Of a stretch of DNA of 15,525 nucleotides, positions 5,414-13,364 are shown piece by piece (position 1 is the stretch's first letter; the number at the start of each line of letters is the position of its first letter). Under the pieces are notes generated by a model. That model searched no databases and was not told the DNA's origin. It saw nothing but the letters and a program-made list of their open reading frames with translations. The translations under genes and the position numbers were made by a program. Origin of the DNA: Bacillota bacterium (lineage in GTDB: Bacteria; Bacillota; Clostridia; Christensenellales; UBA1242); NCBI GenBank assembly GCA_009787915.1, contig WQSK01000017.1, forward strand, positions 1 through 15,525, written 5' to 3'.

Positions 5414-6457
5414 TTAACGCTTGACGTCGGCGTAGAAAATCTCGCCGTCGTATGATTGAAAGTACACGCCCATGATGTCGCGGCGTTTTGATTGTATCAC
5501 AGTATAGGCCGCGCGTTTGCGGGCTCCGCCAATTATATTTGAAAGTTCCCTTAGGTTTGTTTCAACAAAAACATTAAAAGCCCGAATATCCCCCGTATTG
5601 TCGATGACCGTGATTCCGTCTTTGTGGAGCATCGACAAGAACAGGTTTGCGGTGGCGGTAAGTTTTTGCTCATTATAATTCGTGGTTTGCAAAAAGAGTT
5701 TTGACAGACTCACGGGTTCGGTGAGCCAAATTCCGTCGGACAAAAATTCATCACAGACATAGTCTTTATCAACGACCACACAAATGGTACCGCCTATGTC
5801 ACGGAGCACGTTTTTAAAAACATTTCGGAACATGGTTTTAAGTTCGTCCATTTTTCTGGCGGTGGTCTTTAGTTTAGAAAACGATGCGTCAACGAGGGCG
5901 GCAACTTGGCTGTCCATATCGCTGTACCCCATGATGTCGAGGGCGAAGTTTGTATTTAGGGTGTTGCCATAAAAACTCTGCATAGTGACGGTCCACCGTG
6001 TGTTTGCATAGACGTATATGACCGAGGCTTTGGCTGCGATTTTTTCACTGGTCGCTTGGTCGGAAAAAATTATGTCCTCGAGGGCTTTGTCTTTGATACT
6101 TGAGATATTCCTAACAAGACCATAACTGGTTCGACCTGGTACGGTTTCTACGTATATATACCATTCGGTTTTGCAAAATGGGATCAGGGCTCTTAGGCGT
6201 GAATCAAACATATTTTCGTTTTTATCAACAAACATCTCGATTTTTTTTGGTGCGGGTAGACACTTTGCAACCGCGTCGATGCCGTTTGTAAACAAAATAC
6301 GCGGGTGATAAGGGACGCCTTCTTCACGATAGTTTGCAATTAGCGGAAAAAAGTTAAGGAATCGGTTTTGCAATTTCACGGGAAAGTCGTCGTAATTCGA
6401 CATCAAAAATTCTACGATTTTCGACTTCGCATTTACGTAAAACACATTCTCGTTCAT
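5414..6457 (-). CDS. Divergent diadenylate-cyclase (DAC)-like protein, probable nucleotide sensor
   Basis: A soluble protein of 347 residues. The C-terminal part (about 220-347) follows the DisA_N/DAC fold pattern: GGTICVVVDKD, FLSDGIWLTEPVS (238-250), then a helix leading to KDGITVIDNTGDIRAF (279-294, the DGA-equivalent), GGARKRAAY (310-318, the RHR-equivalent) and RRDIMGVYFQSYDGEIFYA. In true cyclases the motifs read DGA and RHR; here they are DGI and RKR, so catalysis is doubtful and ligand sensing is more likely, as proposed for DAC-related sensor domains such as DACNV. Residues 1-200 match nothing I can name. There is no signal peptide or membrane helix. The ATG at 6457 has GGCGG upstream. 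It lies 20 bases after pheT and 14 before the deaminase, in one operon. The family call is moderate; the exact role is unknown. Confidence 0.6.
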   Translation of the reverse strand: MNENVFYVNAKSKIVEFLMSNYDDFPVKLQNRFLNFFPLIANYREEGVPYHPRILFTNGIDAVAKCLPAPKKIEMFVDKNENMFDSRLRALIPFCKTEWYIYVETVPGRTSYGLVRNISSIKDKALEDIIFSDQATSEKIAAKASVIYVYANTRWTVTMQSFYGNTLNTNFALDIMGYSDMDSQVAALVDASFSKLKTTARKMDELKTMFRNVFKNVLRDIGGTICVVVDKDYVCDEFLSDGIWLTEPVSLSKLFLQTTNYNEQKLTATANLFLSMLHKDGITVIDNTGDIRAFNVFVETNLRELSNIIGGARKRAAYTVIQSKRRDIMGVYFQSYDGEIFYADVKR

Positions 6458-6476
6458 GAGTTTCCGCCAAATTCCT

Positions 6477-8699
6477 TCATGATTTCAAAGTTAAACTATT
6501 CGCTTTACCAAAGTCAATGATTTTCTGCCAAATGTCGTTAATATCTTCGGATTCAAGGGTTTTTTCGTGGCTTGCAACCGTAAACTGGACTGTAAAGCAG
6601 TTTTTGTAGACATCTTTAAGTTTAAAACCCATGTTGTATTTGTGCGAGAATTTATCGAAAACGTTTTTGATTTCACCATATACTCCGTCGTGTTCAAAGG
6701 TAAAATCAAGGGTGTTCTTTTGGTACTTTGTTGGCATAGGAAAAAGTTTTTCAGGAACCAAAAGGTTTGGGTCAATCGCATCAAGTACGATTTCCGCAAC
6801 CGCCATGTCCACACCAACATATACACCGATACCACCGACGACTTTGCCATTCACAATGATATTTGCGTTATTCTTTGGATGGAAACCAGATTTACCAATG
6901 TCGAATTTACATGGGATAATGTCCGAAACAATCTCGGACAACTCTTTATAGTCTGGAACACAAATACAGAGATGACGTTGCTCTTTTCCGTTGAGCACGA
7001 CTCTGCCGATTTCAAAGATTTTGATGTTTGTGTGACTTGCACGGTTTTTCTTAAAAATAGAAACAAGGGCGGGAATCATAGTATCGCGTACATAGTCGCA
7101 ACCCTTAATCGCAGAATTAACAACGCGCAAATCGGACGGTTTTTCAGACCACAAATATGTGTGGACCTCTTGGAGTCCGTGGACGGTTGTGAGGATGTCT
7201 TTGATACGGTTTATGCCTGCGCGGTATGGGGGTTGGGTGACGGTTTTGACCGCTTCGGTTGGAGGCACGGGCTTGATTTTGTCATAGCCGTATGTTCGCA
7301 TGATTTCTTCGATGATGTCGGCACCCATTGATATGTCTTTTGTCGCGCGCCATGTTGGGGTTGTAATCGAGAGGGCTTTTGCAGACAAAACAGGTGCGAA
7401 CCCAAGGGCGGTTAAATTTTTAACCACAATATTCCAATCAAACTTTACACCGCAAAAGTCCTCGACATAAGTGCGGTCGACCTTGATTTTGATTGGTTTT
7501 GTTTCTTTTGTTTTTGTGAATGAAAAACGGCTTGCAACACGCATTTTTGGGTCATGTTGCTTTAACAAAAAGATGGTTCTCTCCGCACACAGTTTGGCAA
7601 GGTTTGTATCAAGGCTTTTTTCAAAGCGGGTACTTGCATCGGTTCTTAAACCAATCGCTGACGCTGTGCGTCGAATGTTTGTTGGGTCAAAAGTTGCGAA
7701 CTCGAAAATCGTGTCGGTTGTATCGGAACAAATTTGGCTGTTCTTGCCACCAACAACGCCTGCCAAGCCCACCAGCGTTTCGTCACTTTTGATAAATAGC
7801 ATTTCGGGGGTGGTTGTGACTTCGGTGTCTTTTAGGGTCATAAACTTTTTGCCTGCGGGCGCGTGACCGATTGATATGACACCCATTTTGCTTGCGTCAA
7901 AAGCGTGGTTAGGTTGACCAAGTTCCAACATTAAATAGTTACTTAAATCAACCAAATATCCGTGGGCGTTTATACCCAGATAAAACAACGCGGTTTGCAT
8001 CCAGAGGGGGCTTTGTTTGCGTGTGATGTTTTCGATTCTTAGGGCGCTGTAGAAAAAACATTTGTCGCTCTCGATTTTTACGGGGACTTTTGGGAGTTTA
8101 CTATATATAGAGAGGTCTGCCCTGTCCAATGGTTTTAGTGGGCGATTAAATATTGTTGCCAGTTCCCTTGCAAGGCCATAATGCCCCCACAAATCTGGGC
8201 GGTTGGTGATGCCTTTGTTGTCAAAGTCAAAAATTGTGTCAACGATGAATGGGAGTGCCTTTGTTATTGGCTCTCCGATTTTTGAGGTAGACGGTAATTC
8301 TACAATTCCATCGTGGTCGGTTGAAATACCCAACTCGCGCCCCGACAAACACATACCGTGGCTTTCAACCCCTGCCAGTTTTACAACTCCAAGTTCGATA
8401 CCCGCTACGATTGAACCTTTTGGCGCAAACGCAACACGGAGTCCAACGCGAACGTTTGGGGCGGCACAGACGACTTGGTGATTTTTTTGTCCGTCAAAAA
8501 CGGTGAGTTGCGACAACTTGGAACTATTGGGGACTTTTTCACAGGTTTTGATTTCGGCAACGATTGCAGGGGCACCTAAACCTTTTACTTCATAGCCATC
8601 GATTTCCGAGGTTGTTAATGAAAAACGAGATATAATTTCCTCGGGTGTAATGCCATCTAAATTAACAAATTGCTTTAAAATATTAAGTGATATTTTCAT
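6477..8699 (-). CDS. pheT: Phenylalanine--tRNA ligase beta subunit
   Basis: With PheS it forms the alpha2-beta2 enzyme that charges tRNA-Phe; beta binds the tRNA and edits Tyr-tRNA-Phe. Domains in order: B1 at 1-38; EMAP-type tRNA-binding fold at 40-150 (SKLSQLTVFDGQKNHQVVCA, then PNVRVGLRVAFAPKGS); B3/B4 editing at about 210-375 (VDLSNYLMLELGQPNHAFDA, GLAGVVGG); B5 at about 400-475 (DIIEEIMRTYGYDKI); catalytic-like core to about 645; anticodon-binding FDX-ACB at about 652-740. At 740 residues it is shorter than the roughly 800 common in Bacillota but has every domain. The ATG overlaps the pheS stop as ATGA and has a G-rich ribosome site. Confidence 0.97.
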   Translation of the reverse strand: MKISLNILKQFVNLDGITPEEIISRFSLTTSEIDGYEVKGLGAPAIVAEIKTCEKVPNSSKLSQLTVFDGQKNHQVVCAAPNVRVGLRVAFAPKGSIVAGIELGVVKLAGVESHGMCLSGRELGISTDHDGIVELPSTSKIGEPITKALPFIVDTIFDFDNKGITNRPDLWGHYGLARELATIFNRPLKPLDRADLSIYSKLPKVPVKIESDKCFFYSALRIENITRKQSPLWMQTALFYLGINAHGYLVDLSNYLMLELGQPNHAFDASKMGVISIGHAPAGKKFMTLKDTEVTTTPEMLFIKSDETLVGLAGVVGGKNSQICSDTTDTIFEFATFDPTNIRRTASAIGLRTDASTRFEKSLDTNLAKLCAERTIFLLKQHDPKMRVASRFSFTKTKETKPIKIKVDRTYVEDFCGVKFDWNIVVKNLTALGFAPVLSAKALSITTPTWRATKDISMGADIIEEIMRTYGYDKIKPVPPTEAVKTVTQPPYRAGINRIKDILTTVHGLQEVHTYLWSEKPSDLRVVNSAIKGCDYVRDTMIPALVSIFKKNRASHTNIKIFEIGRVVLNGKEQRHLCICVPDYKELSEIVSDIIPCKFDIGKSGFHPKNNANIIVNGKVVGGIGVYVGVDMAVAEIVLDAIDPNLLVPEKLFPMPTKYQKNTLDFTFEHDGVYGEIKNVFDKFSHKYNMGFKLKDVYKNCFTVQFTVASHEKTLESEDINDIWQKIIDFGKANSLTLKS

Positions 8700-9721
8700 T
8701 TTGTCACCCCCGCCAAAAAGTCAAGATTCCCACTGTTGAACATACGGATGTCTTTGATACCCCAACGGAGCATCGCAAGCCGTGTCAGCCCAAAACCAAA
8801 CGCAAAGCCACGATATTCTTTTGGGTTGATACCGCCCATTTCCAAAACACGCGGGTGAATCATACCGCATGGAAAGAGTTCAATCCAACCGCTGTGTTTG
8901 CAAATCGGACAACCTTTTCCATCACAAAAAACACAGGTCGCGTCCATCTCGAAACTGGGCTCCGTGAATGGGAAGTAACTTGGGCGCAAACGAACTTCTA
9001 TATCATCGCGTTTTAAAAGTGCGGTTGTGATTTCTTTCATAAAATACAAGAGGTTCGCAATCGAGATATCTTTTCCAACCATCATGCCTTCGACTTGGAA
9101 GAACGTGTTTTCATGGGTCGCGTCGGTGGCTTCGTTACGAAAGCACCGCCCTGGACAAATCGCGCGGAAAGAGGGCCCGTATTTTTTCATCATATAGTTT
9201 TGCCACATAGAAGTATGGGTACGTAAAACACGCCCGTCGGACAGCCAAAAGGTGTCTTGCATATCGCGCGCTGGGTGGTGTTTTGGGATGTTGATGCTTT
9301 CAAAGTTTTCAAACTCGGTTGCTATTTCGTTGCCTTCTTCGACAATAAAACCCATGCGCTCTAAAACTTCCTCGACATCTCGGGTTACGATTGTTATTGG
9401 GTGCAAGGTTCCCCTCTTTGTATTTAACCTGGGTATTGTGATATCAACAAGCGGGTCGGACATCAGTTTTTCACGTAAAGCCACCGCCTTTATTTCGTCT
9501 TGGATTTTAAACAAACGTGTTTCGGTGTCTTGTTTGATTGCGTTACAGGTCTTGCCAAATTCACCACGCTTTTCGGGGGCGATGTCTTTGATGCCTGCCA
9601 TAAGTTTCGTAATCTCGCCGCTTTTACTTAAAAACTTTTGGTGGAAAGCAAAAACGTCGTCCTCGGTTTTGACGCCTGCGATTTCTTGGTCAATTGCTTT
9701 TTTTAGATTGCTTATATCCAT
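8696..9721 (-). CDS. pheS: Phenylalanine--tRNA ligase alpha subunit
   Basis: The catalytic alpha subunit, a class II synthetase of 341 residues. An N-terminal coiled-coil arm (1-85) leads to the core: MQDTFWLSDGRVLRTHTSMW (154-173), motif 2 within RAICPGRCFRNEATDATHEN (186-205) and motif 3 GFAFGFGLTRLAMLRWGI (305-322), including the Ala in AFGFG that defines the Phe pocket. A four-Cys insert CVFCDGKGCPICK (263-275) is common in bacterial PheS. The start is placed at the ATG at 9721 (MDISNLKKAIDQE). A longer in-frame reading runs back into tyrS and through the promoter, and is rejected. No Shine-Dalgarno site is present; the ATG is 6 bases after a -10 box, so the mRNA is probably leaderless. 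Confidence 0.97.
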   Translation of the reverse strand: MDISNLKKAIDQEIAGVKTEDDVFAFHQKFLSKSGEITKLMAGIKDIAPEKRGEFGKTCNAIKQDTETRLFKIQDEIKAVALREKLMSDPLVDITIPRLNTKRGTLHPITIVTRDVEEVLERMGFIVEEGNEIATEFENFESINIPKHHPARDMQDTFWLSDGRVLRTHTSMWQNYMMKKYGPSFRAICPGRCFRNEATDATHENTFFQVEGMMVGKDISIANLLYFMKEITTALLKRDDIEVRLRPSYFPFTEPSFEMDATCVFCDGKGCPICKHSGWIELFPCGMIHPRVLEMGGINPKEYRGFAFGFGLTRLAMLRWGIKDIRMFNSGNLDFLAGVTK

Positions 9722-9737
9722 ATATATATAGTAACAT
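9708..9737 (+). promoter_or_regulatory. Probable tyrS promoter, overlapping the pheS start
   Basis: TTGCTT (9708-9713) and TAACAT (9732-9737) are separated by 18 bases; the tyrS ATG at 9744 follows the -10 after 6 bases. The -35 lies inside the pheS coding region. The two divergent -10 boxes overlap by two bases, so RNA polymerase binding for pheS and tyrS is probably mutually exclusive. Confidence 0.55.
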
Positions 9738-9755
9738 AGTTGTATGAAAAAACAA
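9728..9755 (-). promoter_or_regulatory. Probable pheST promoter
   Basis: On the minus strand TTGTTT (9755-9750), 16-base spacer, TACTAT (9733-9728), then 6 bases to the pheS ATG at 9721. The -35 box lies inside the first codons of tyrS. An alternative -10 is the TATATA stretch next to it. No ribosome site or leader fits between the -10 and the ATG, and there is no room for a T-box leader. Confidence 0.55.
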
Positions 9756-10943
9756 GGAAAAACAAACGCATTTGATGTTTTAAGAGAAAGAGGCTTTGTC
9801 CACAGCACAAGCCACGAAAAAGAAATCCGTGAAGCCCTAGGTTCTGGTCCAGTGACATTTTACCTCGGCATTGACCCGACGGCGGATAATTTGCACATTG
9901 GGCATTTTTTCGCGCTTAGGGCTTTTAGAATTATGCAAGACCACGGGCATAAGGGGATAATTTTGATTGGAAATGCGACAGCCGTGATTGGTGACCCAAG
10001 TTTTAAAAACGATATGCGAAAAATGTTGTCACAAGAAGCCGTGGATAAAAATGCCAGGGATATTTCCAATATTTTGACAAAGTTTCTTGATGTTAAAAAT
10101 ACCACTATTGTCTATAACGCCGATTGGTTCAAAAATATTAACTATGTGTCGGCGTTGCTTGATATAGGTGCGCACTTTAACATTGCCGAGATGTTGTCAA
10201 AAGATATCTATAAGAACCGCTTGGGCAATGGACTTACATTTATGGAAATGGGTTATATGCTTATGCAAGGGTATGACTTTGTGCATCTTAATGAAAAATA
10301 TGGTTGTACCCTGCAAATAGGTGGCAGTGACCAATGGTCAAATATTTTGTCAGGGGTTGAACTTGGGCGAAAAAAACAAAAGCCTTTAATGATGGCTTTT
10401 TGTACTCCCCTTTTGACGAACCATGAGGGGCAAAAAATGGGCAAGACCGAAAAGGGTGCACTTTGGGTAAGTGGCGGGAGTGTTACCGCTTATGACTTTT
10501 ATCAGTACTTTGTGAACGCACACGACAACGATGTTGAAAGGCTCTTGTTGTTCTTCAGTGACCTCCCCGTTCCCGAGATAAAAACATTGTGTACAAAAGA
10601 TATTGTGCTTGCAAAGCGAACAATGGCATTGGCGGTGACGGAACTTATACATGGAAAAGACGGTGCCGAGAAAGCCAAAGAGATGTCGGCAAAATTGTTT
10701 TCGGGTGACACAGGCGGTGCCGATGCGCCAACGGTGAGTGTAGTTTGCCCAAGTCGTAGCGTTGTTGATGTGTTGGTTGCGGCCAACCTCGCAAAGTCAA
10801 AGCGTGAGGCTCGCGAGTTTATCACAGGCGGTGCAATTACAATAGACAACGACAAAATCACAGATGTCGAACATGTGGTTAATAAGAACGAGTGCCTAGT
10901 AAAAAAAGGCAAGAAAACGTTTTTAAGAATACAAATAAAATAA
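9744..10943 (+). CDS. tyrS: Tyrosine--tRNA ligase
   Basis: A class I synthetase that charges tRNA-Tyr, 399 residues. The ATP-binding HIGH motif is perfect (51-54, ADNLHIGHFFALRA), the Tyr-site region is GYMLMQGYDF (170-179), GGSDQWSN is at 193-200, and the KMSKS-equivalent reads KMGKT at 231-235. An S4 RNA-binding domain forms the C-terminus (about 336-399). Overall it resembles the TyrRS type with a short C-terminal S4 domain. The ATG at 9744 gives the complete N-terminus but has no ribosome site and stands 6 bases after a -10 box. It is divergent from pheS and followed after 22 bases by the aminopeptidase gene. Confidence 0.97.
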   Translation: MKKQGKTNAFDVLRERGFVHSTSHEKEIREALGSGPVTFYLGIDPTADNLHIGHFFALRAFRIMQDHGHKGIILIGNATAVIGDPSFKNDMRKMLSQEAVDKNARDISNILTKFLDVKNTTIVYNADWFKNINYVSALLDIGAHFNIAEMLSKDIYKNRLGNGLTFMEMGYMLMQGYDFVHLNEKYGCTLQIGGSDQWSNILSGVELGRKKQKPLMMAFCTPLLTNHEGQKMGKTEKGALWVSGGSVTAYDFYQYFVNAHDNDVERLLLFFSDLPVPEIKTLCTKDIVLAKRTMALAVTELIHGKDGAEKAKEMSAKLFSGDTGGADAPTVSVVCPSRSVVDVLVAANLAKSKREAREFITGGAITIDNDKITDVEHVVNKNECLVKKGKKTFLRIQIK

Positions 10944-10965
10944 TAAAAATTAAAGGAGAATCATA

Positions 10966-12069
10966 ATGAAAGACCCACGTTTAACGAAACTTGCAAAAAA
11001 TATTTTGGAGTACAGTTGCAAACTTGAAAAAGGGCAATCCATTATCATAGAGGCAAGCGCACGGACGCGCGACCTTGTTGTTGAACTTGTTCGCCAAGTC
11101 TATAAGATTGGGGCGTACCCGTTTGTTAGGCTCGCCGACGAACAAGTTACCAGAGAGGTCCTTAAGGGCGTTACCCCAGAGTTGTCGAAACTCATGTGCG
11201 AGTTCGCAAAACCTTTGTTTGAACACGCAGACGCGTACATCAGTATTTTGTCAAACAGAAATTCGTTTGAAACTTCGGACGTGCCAATGGACCGCAAGTT
11301 GTCCCACATGAAATACTATGGTCAACCAATACACATCGACATTCGGGCGGCGAAACACAACTGGGTTTTGATTGAATACCCTTCCCCGTCTATGGCCCAA
11401 TCCGCGCAAATGCCTTATGAAGCGTTCGAGGATTTTTACTTTGAAGTTTGTACTATGGATTACGGAAAAATGCGTAAAGCAATGCAACCGCTGAAAGACC
11501 TTATGGAGCGCACCGACAAGGTTCGTATTGTTGCAAAAGATACCGACCTTACGTTTTCGATTAAGGGGCAAAAAGCGTGTATCTGTTCGGGTGAGAGCAA
11601 TATCCCAGACGGAGAGGTTTTTACCTCCCCAATCAAAGACAGCATCAACGGTCAGATTTTGTTTAATACACCGAGTATGCGCGGAGGTGTCCTTCATGAC
11701 AACATTATGTTCAAGTTCAAAGACGGGAAAATCATCGAGGCGACAAGTAGCAATACCAAGGCCTTAACCCAAGAACTCGACACCGACGAGGGGGCGCGAT
11801 ATATTGGTGAGTTTGCACTTGGGGTAAACCCAAGAATCACAAAGCCGATGAATGATACTTTGTTTGATGAAAAAATTGGTGGGTCGTTACACATGGCGGT
11901 TGGGAACTGTATCAAAGAAACACCCAACGGAAATAAAAGTAGCGTCCATTGGGATATTATTTTGCGCGGTATCGGTTTCAAGTGCGAGATTTGGTTTGAC
12001 GATGTCCTTATAAGAAAAGACGGCAAGTTCCTTTTGAAAGAACTTAAAAATTTGGAGGAACTTAAATGA
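10966..12069 (+). CDS. M29-family (thermophilic) metallo-aminopeptidase
   Basis: M29 aminopeptidases (AmpS/AmpT/PepS type) remove N-terminal residues from peptides with a two-metal centre in the cytosol. The 367-residue length is normal for the family. Likely metal ligands are visible: E217 in NIPDGEVFTSP, E282 in GEFALGVNPR, H309 in DEKIGGSLHMAVGN, and H328 and D330 in SSVHWDIIL. The N-terminal half (YPFVRLADEQ, NSFETSDVP) is also typical. The ATG has AAAGGAG about 7 bases upstream. The TGA overlaps the methyltransferase ATG as ATGA, so the two are probably translationally coupled and transcribed with tyrS. Confidence 0.93.
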   Translation: MKDPRLTKLAKNILEYSCKLEKGQSIIIEASARTRDLVVELVRQVYKIGAYPFVRLADEQVTREVLKGVTPELSKLMCEFAKPLFEHADAYISILSNRNSFETSDVPMDRKLSHMKYYGQPIHIDIRAAKHNWVLIEYPSPSMAQSAQMPYEAFEDFYFEVCTMDYGKMRKAMQPLKDLMERTDKVRIVAKDTDLTFSIKGQKACICSGESNIPDGEVFTSPIKDSINGQILFNTPSMRGGVLHDNIMFKFKDGKIIEATSSNTKALTQELDTDEGARYIGEFALGVNPRITKPMNDTLFDEKIGGSLHMAVGNCIKETPNGNKSSVHWDIILRGIGFKCEIWFDDVLIRKDGKFLLKELKNLEELK

Positions 12070-12740
12070 AAAACAAAAATGACAAAGAACATGGTTTGAC
12101 ACTGTCTGACAATTCAGAAGTCTATTACGACAAAAATGATTTGTATGTGTCTTTTGCAGAAGCCGAGGACAGTTTGGGCTTGGTTGAAAAAGCATTGCGC
12201 CCAGAAATCAAGGGCAAGGTCGTAATTGATATTGGTTGTGGCACGGGAAAATATGTCCGCCTTTTTAAGCCCTATACACAGTTTATTACGGGTATTGACC
12301 TCTCGCCCCAACAGGTTCTTATCGCGGGTGAAGGTTCTGACGCAAAGTTCATTGTTGCAGGCGCAGACAAAATTCCCTATCCTGACAACTTTTTTGACGT
12401 TGCTTATGAAACATGGTGCCTAAGTTGTATTGGGGATTTGGAAGTCCGCGAAAAAGCCTTTGCCGAGATGGAGCGTGTTGTTAAACCAGGTGGTAAGATT
12501 ATTTTGGTTGAAAACGATGAGGGTGGAGAGTTCGATGAAATCTTGAAAGAAAGTTCCGAGTTTCGGGATTCAATGTTAAACAGAGGTTTTAGTGTCAAAG
12601 AAAAGATTAAAACACAGTTTAAATTTAAGACCGTAGAAGAAGCACGTCGGGTCTTTGGAGATGTTTTGGGCGAGAGAGGTAAACAAGTTTCGTCTAACAT
12701 CATCAAACACAACATTATAATATTCGAGAAGTTAGTTTAA
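12066..12740 (+). CDS. Class I SAM-dependent methyltransferase
   Basis: A protein of 224 residues with a Rossmann-type methyltransferase core. Motif I is VIDIGCGTG (53-61). The acidic end of strand 2 is GIDLS (76-80). The pattern ADKIPYPDNFFDVAY (100-114) and EMERVVKPGGKIILVEN (134-150) match the Methyltransf_11/UbiE-like group. A 50-residue N-terminal stretch precedes the core. The substrate cannot be told from sequence; small-molecule, lipid and tRNA methylation are all possible. The ATG overlaps the aminopeptidase stop and has GGAGG upstream. The last 9 bases overlap the convergent superoxide dismutase gene, and no terminator is seen between them. Confidence 0.9.
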   Translation: MKNKNDKEHGLTLSDNSEVYYDKNDLYVSFAEAEDSLGLVEKALRPEIKGKVVIDIGCGTGKYVRLFKPYTQFITGIDLSPQQVLIAGEGSDAKFIVAGADKIPYPDNFFDVAYETWCLSCIGDLEVREKAFAEMERVVKPGGKIILVENDEGGEFDEILKESSEFRDSMLNRGFSVKEKIKTQFKFKTVEEARRVFGDVLGERGKQVSSNIIKHNIIIFEKLV

Positions 12741-13343
12741 TCTATCCCCCACTTTGACCCAGTCTACGACACTGAAAAACTCGCGGGTGTAGGCCTCTTT
12801 GTTGTCCATATATTTTGTTACAAAGGCGTGCTCCCACAAATCGAGGCACAACAGTGGCTTTAGACCCATCGTGATTGGGGTTTCATTGTTTGCGGTTTGG
12901 ATTATAGCCAGTTTTTTATTCGGATACTGGCACAACCATACAAAGCCTGACCCCACCAGCGACATCGAGGCACTCACAAATTCGTTTTGCATATTTTGGA
13001 AAGAACCAAAGTCACGGATAATTGCTTGGAGCAACCTGCCCGACAAACCAATTACAATTTGGCGCGAGGACGGGCGCATTGTGGAAAAGAAAAACTCGTG
13101 ATTAAACACGGCACTTGCCAGGTTTTTTACCTCGGAACCAAATGTGACTTCCCCGTCCTCGGTTTTTAAAATGTCCTCGATTGTAAGGGTCGGAGGTACT
13201 GAACGACCTTCAAGGCTTTTGTTCAACGCCTCGATATAAGAGCCATAAAATCTTTCGTAGTGCATTTGCATCGTGCGTGTGTCGATGTGTGGCTCGAGCG
13301 AATTCATTTGGTATTGGAGTTTGATTTTTGCGAATGGATACAT
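12732..13343 (-). CDS. Fe/Mn-type superoxide dismutase, unusual second shell
   Basis: The family turns superoxide into oxygen and hydrogen peroxide. The product has 203 residues in the normal two-domain layout. All four metal ligands are present: H28 (LEPHIDTRTMQMHY), H82 (FNHEFFF), and D168 and H172 (CLDLWEHAFVTKY). The gate Tyr (Y36) is kept. Several residues near the metal differ from the usual pattern: the His of the KHH motif is F32, the Gln that holds the bound solvent is absent from both usual places (A78 and N153), and aromatic Trp positions carry Phe (F86, F134). Metal choice and activity therefore cannot be predicted. The ATG at 13343 is 21 bases after the GNAT-like gene, with no Shine-Dalgarno site; ATATATC 6 bases before it may be a local -10. 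Confidence 0.85.
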   Translation of the reverse strand: MYPFAKIKLQYQMNSLEPHIDTRTMQMHYERFYGSYIEALNKSLEGRSVPPTLTIEDILKTEDGEVTFGSEVKNLASAVFNHEFFFSTMRPSSRQIVIGLSGRLLQAIIRDFGSFQNMQNEFVSASMSLVGSGFVWLCQYPNKKLAIIQTANNETPITMGLKPLLCLDLWEHAFVTKYMDNKEAYTREFFSVVDWVKVGDRLN

Positions 13344-13364
13344 ACCAAAGATATATGCGCCAAG

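Noticed and set aside
6567..7331. A plus-strand open frame of 254 codons inside pheT.
   Set aside because: It is fully antisense to a well-conserved synthetase; its length follows from the codon bias of pheT.
9722..9808. An N-terminal extension of PheS by 29 residues.
   Set aside because: It would start inside tyrS, contains the divergent promoter region and matches nothing in PheS; the canonical start is at 9721.
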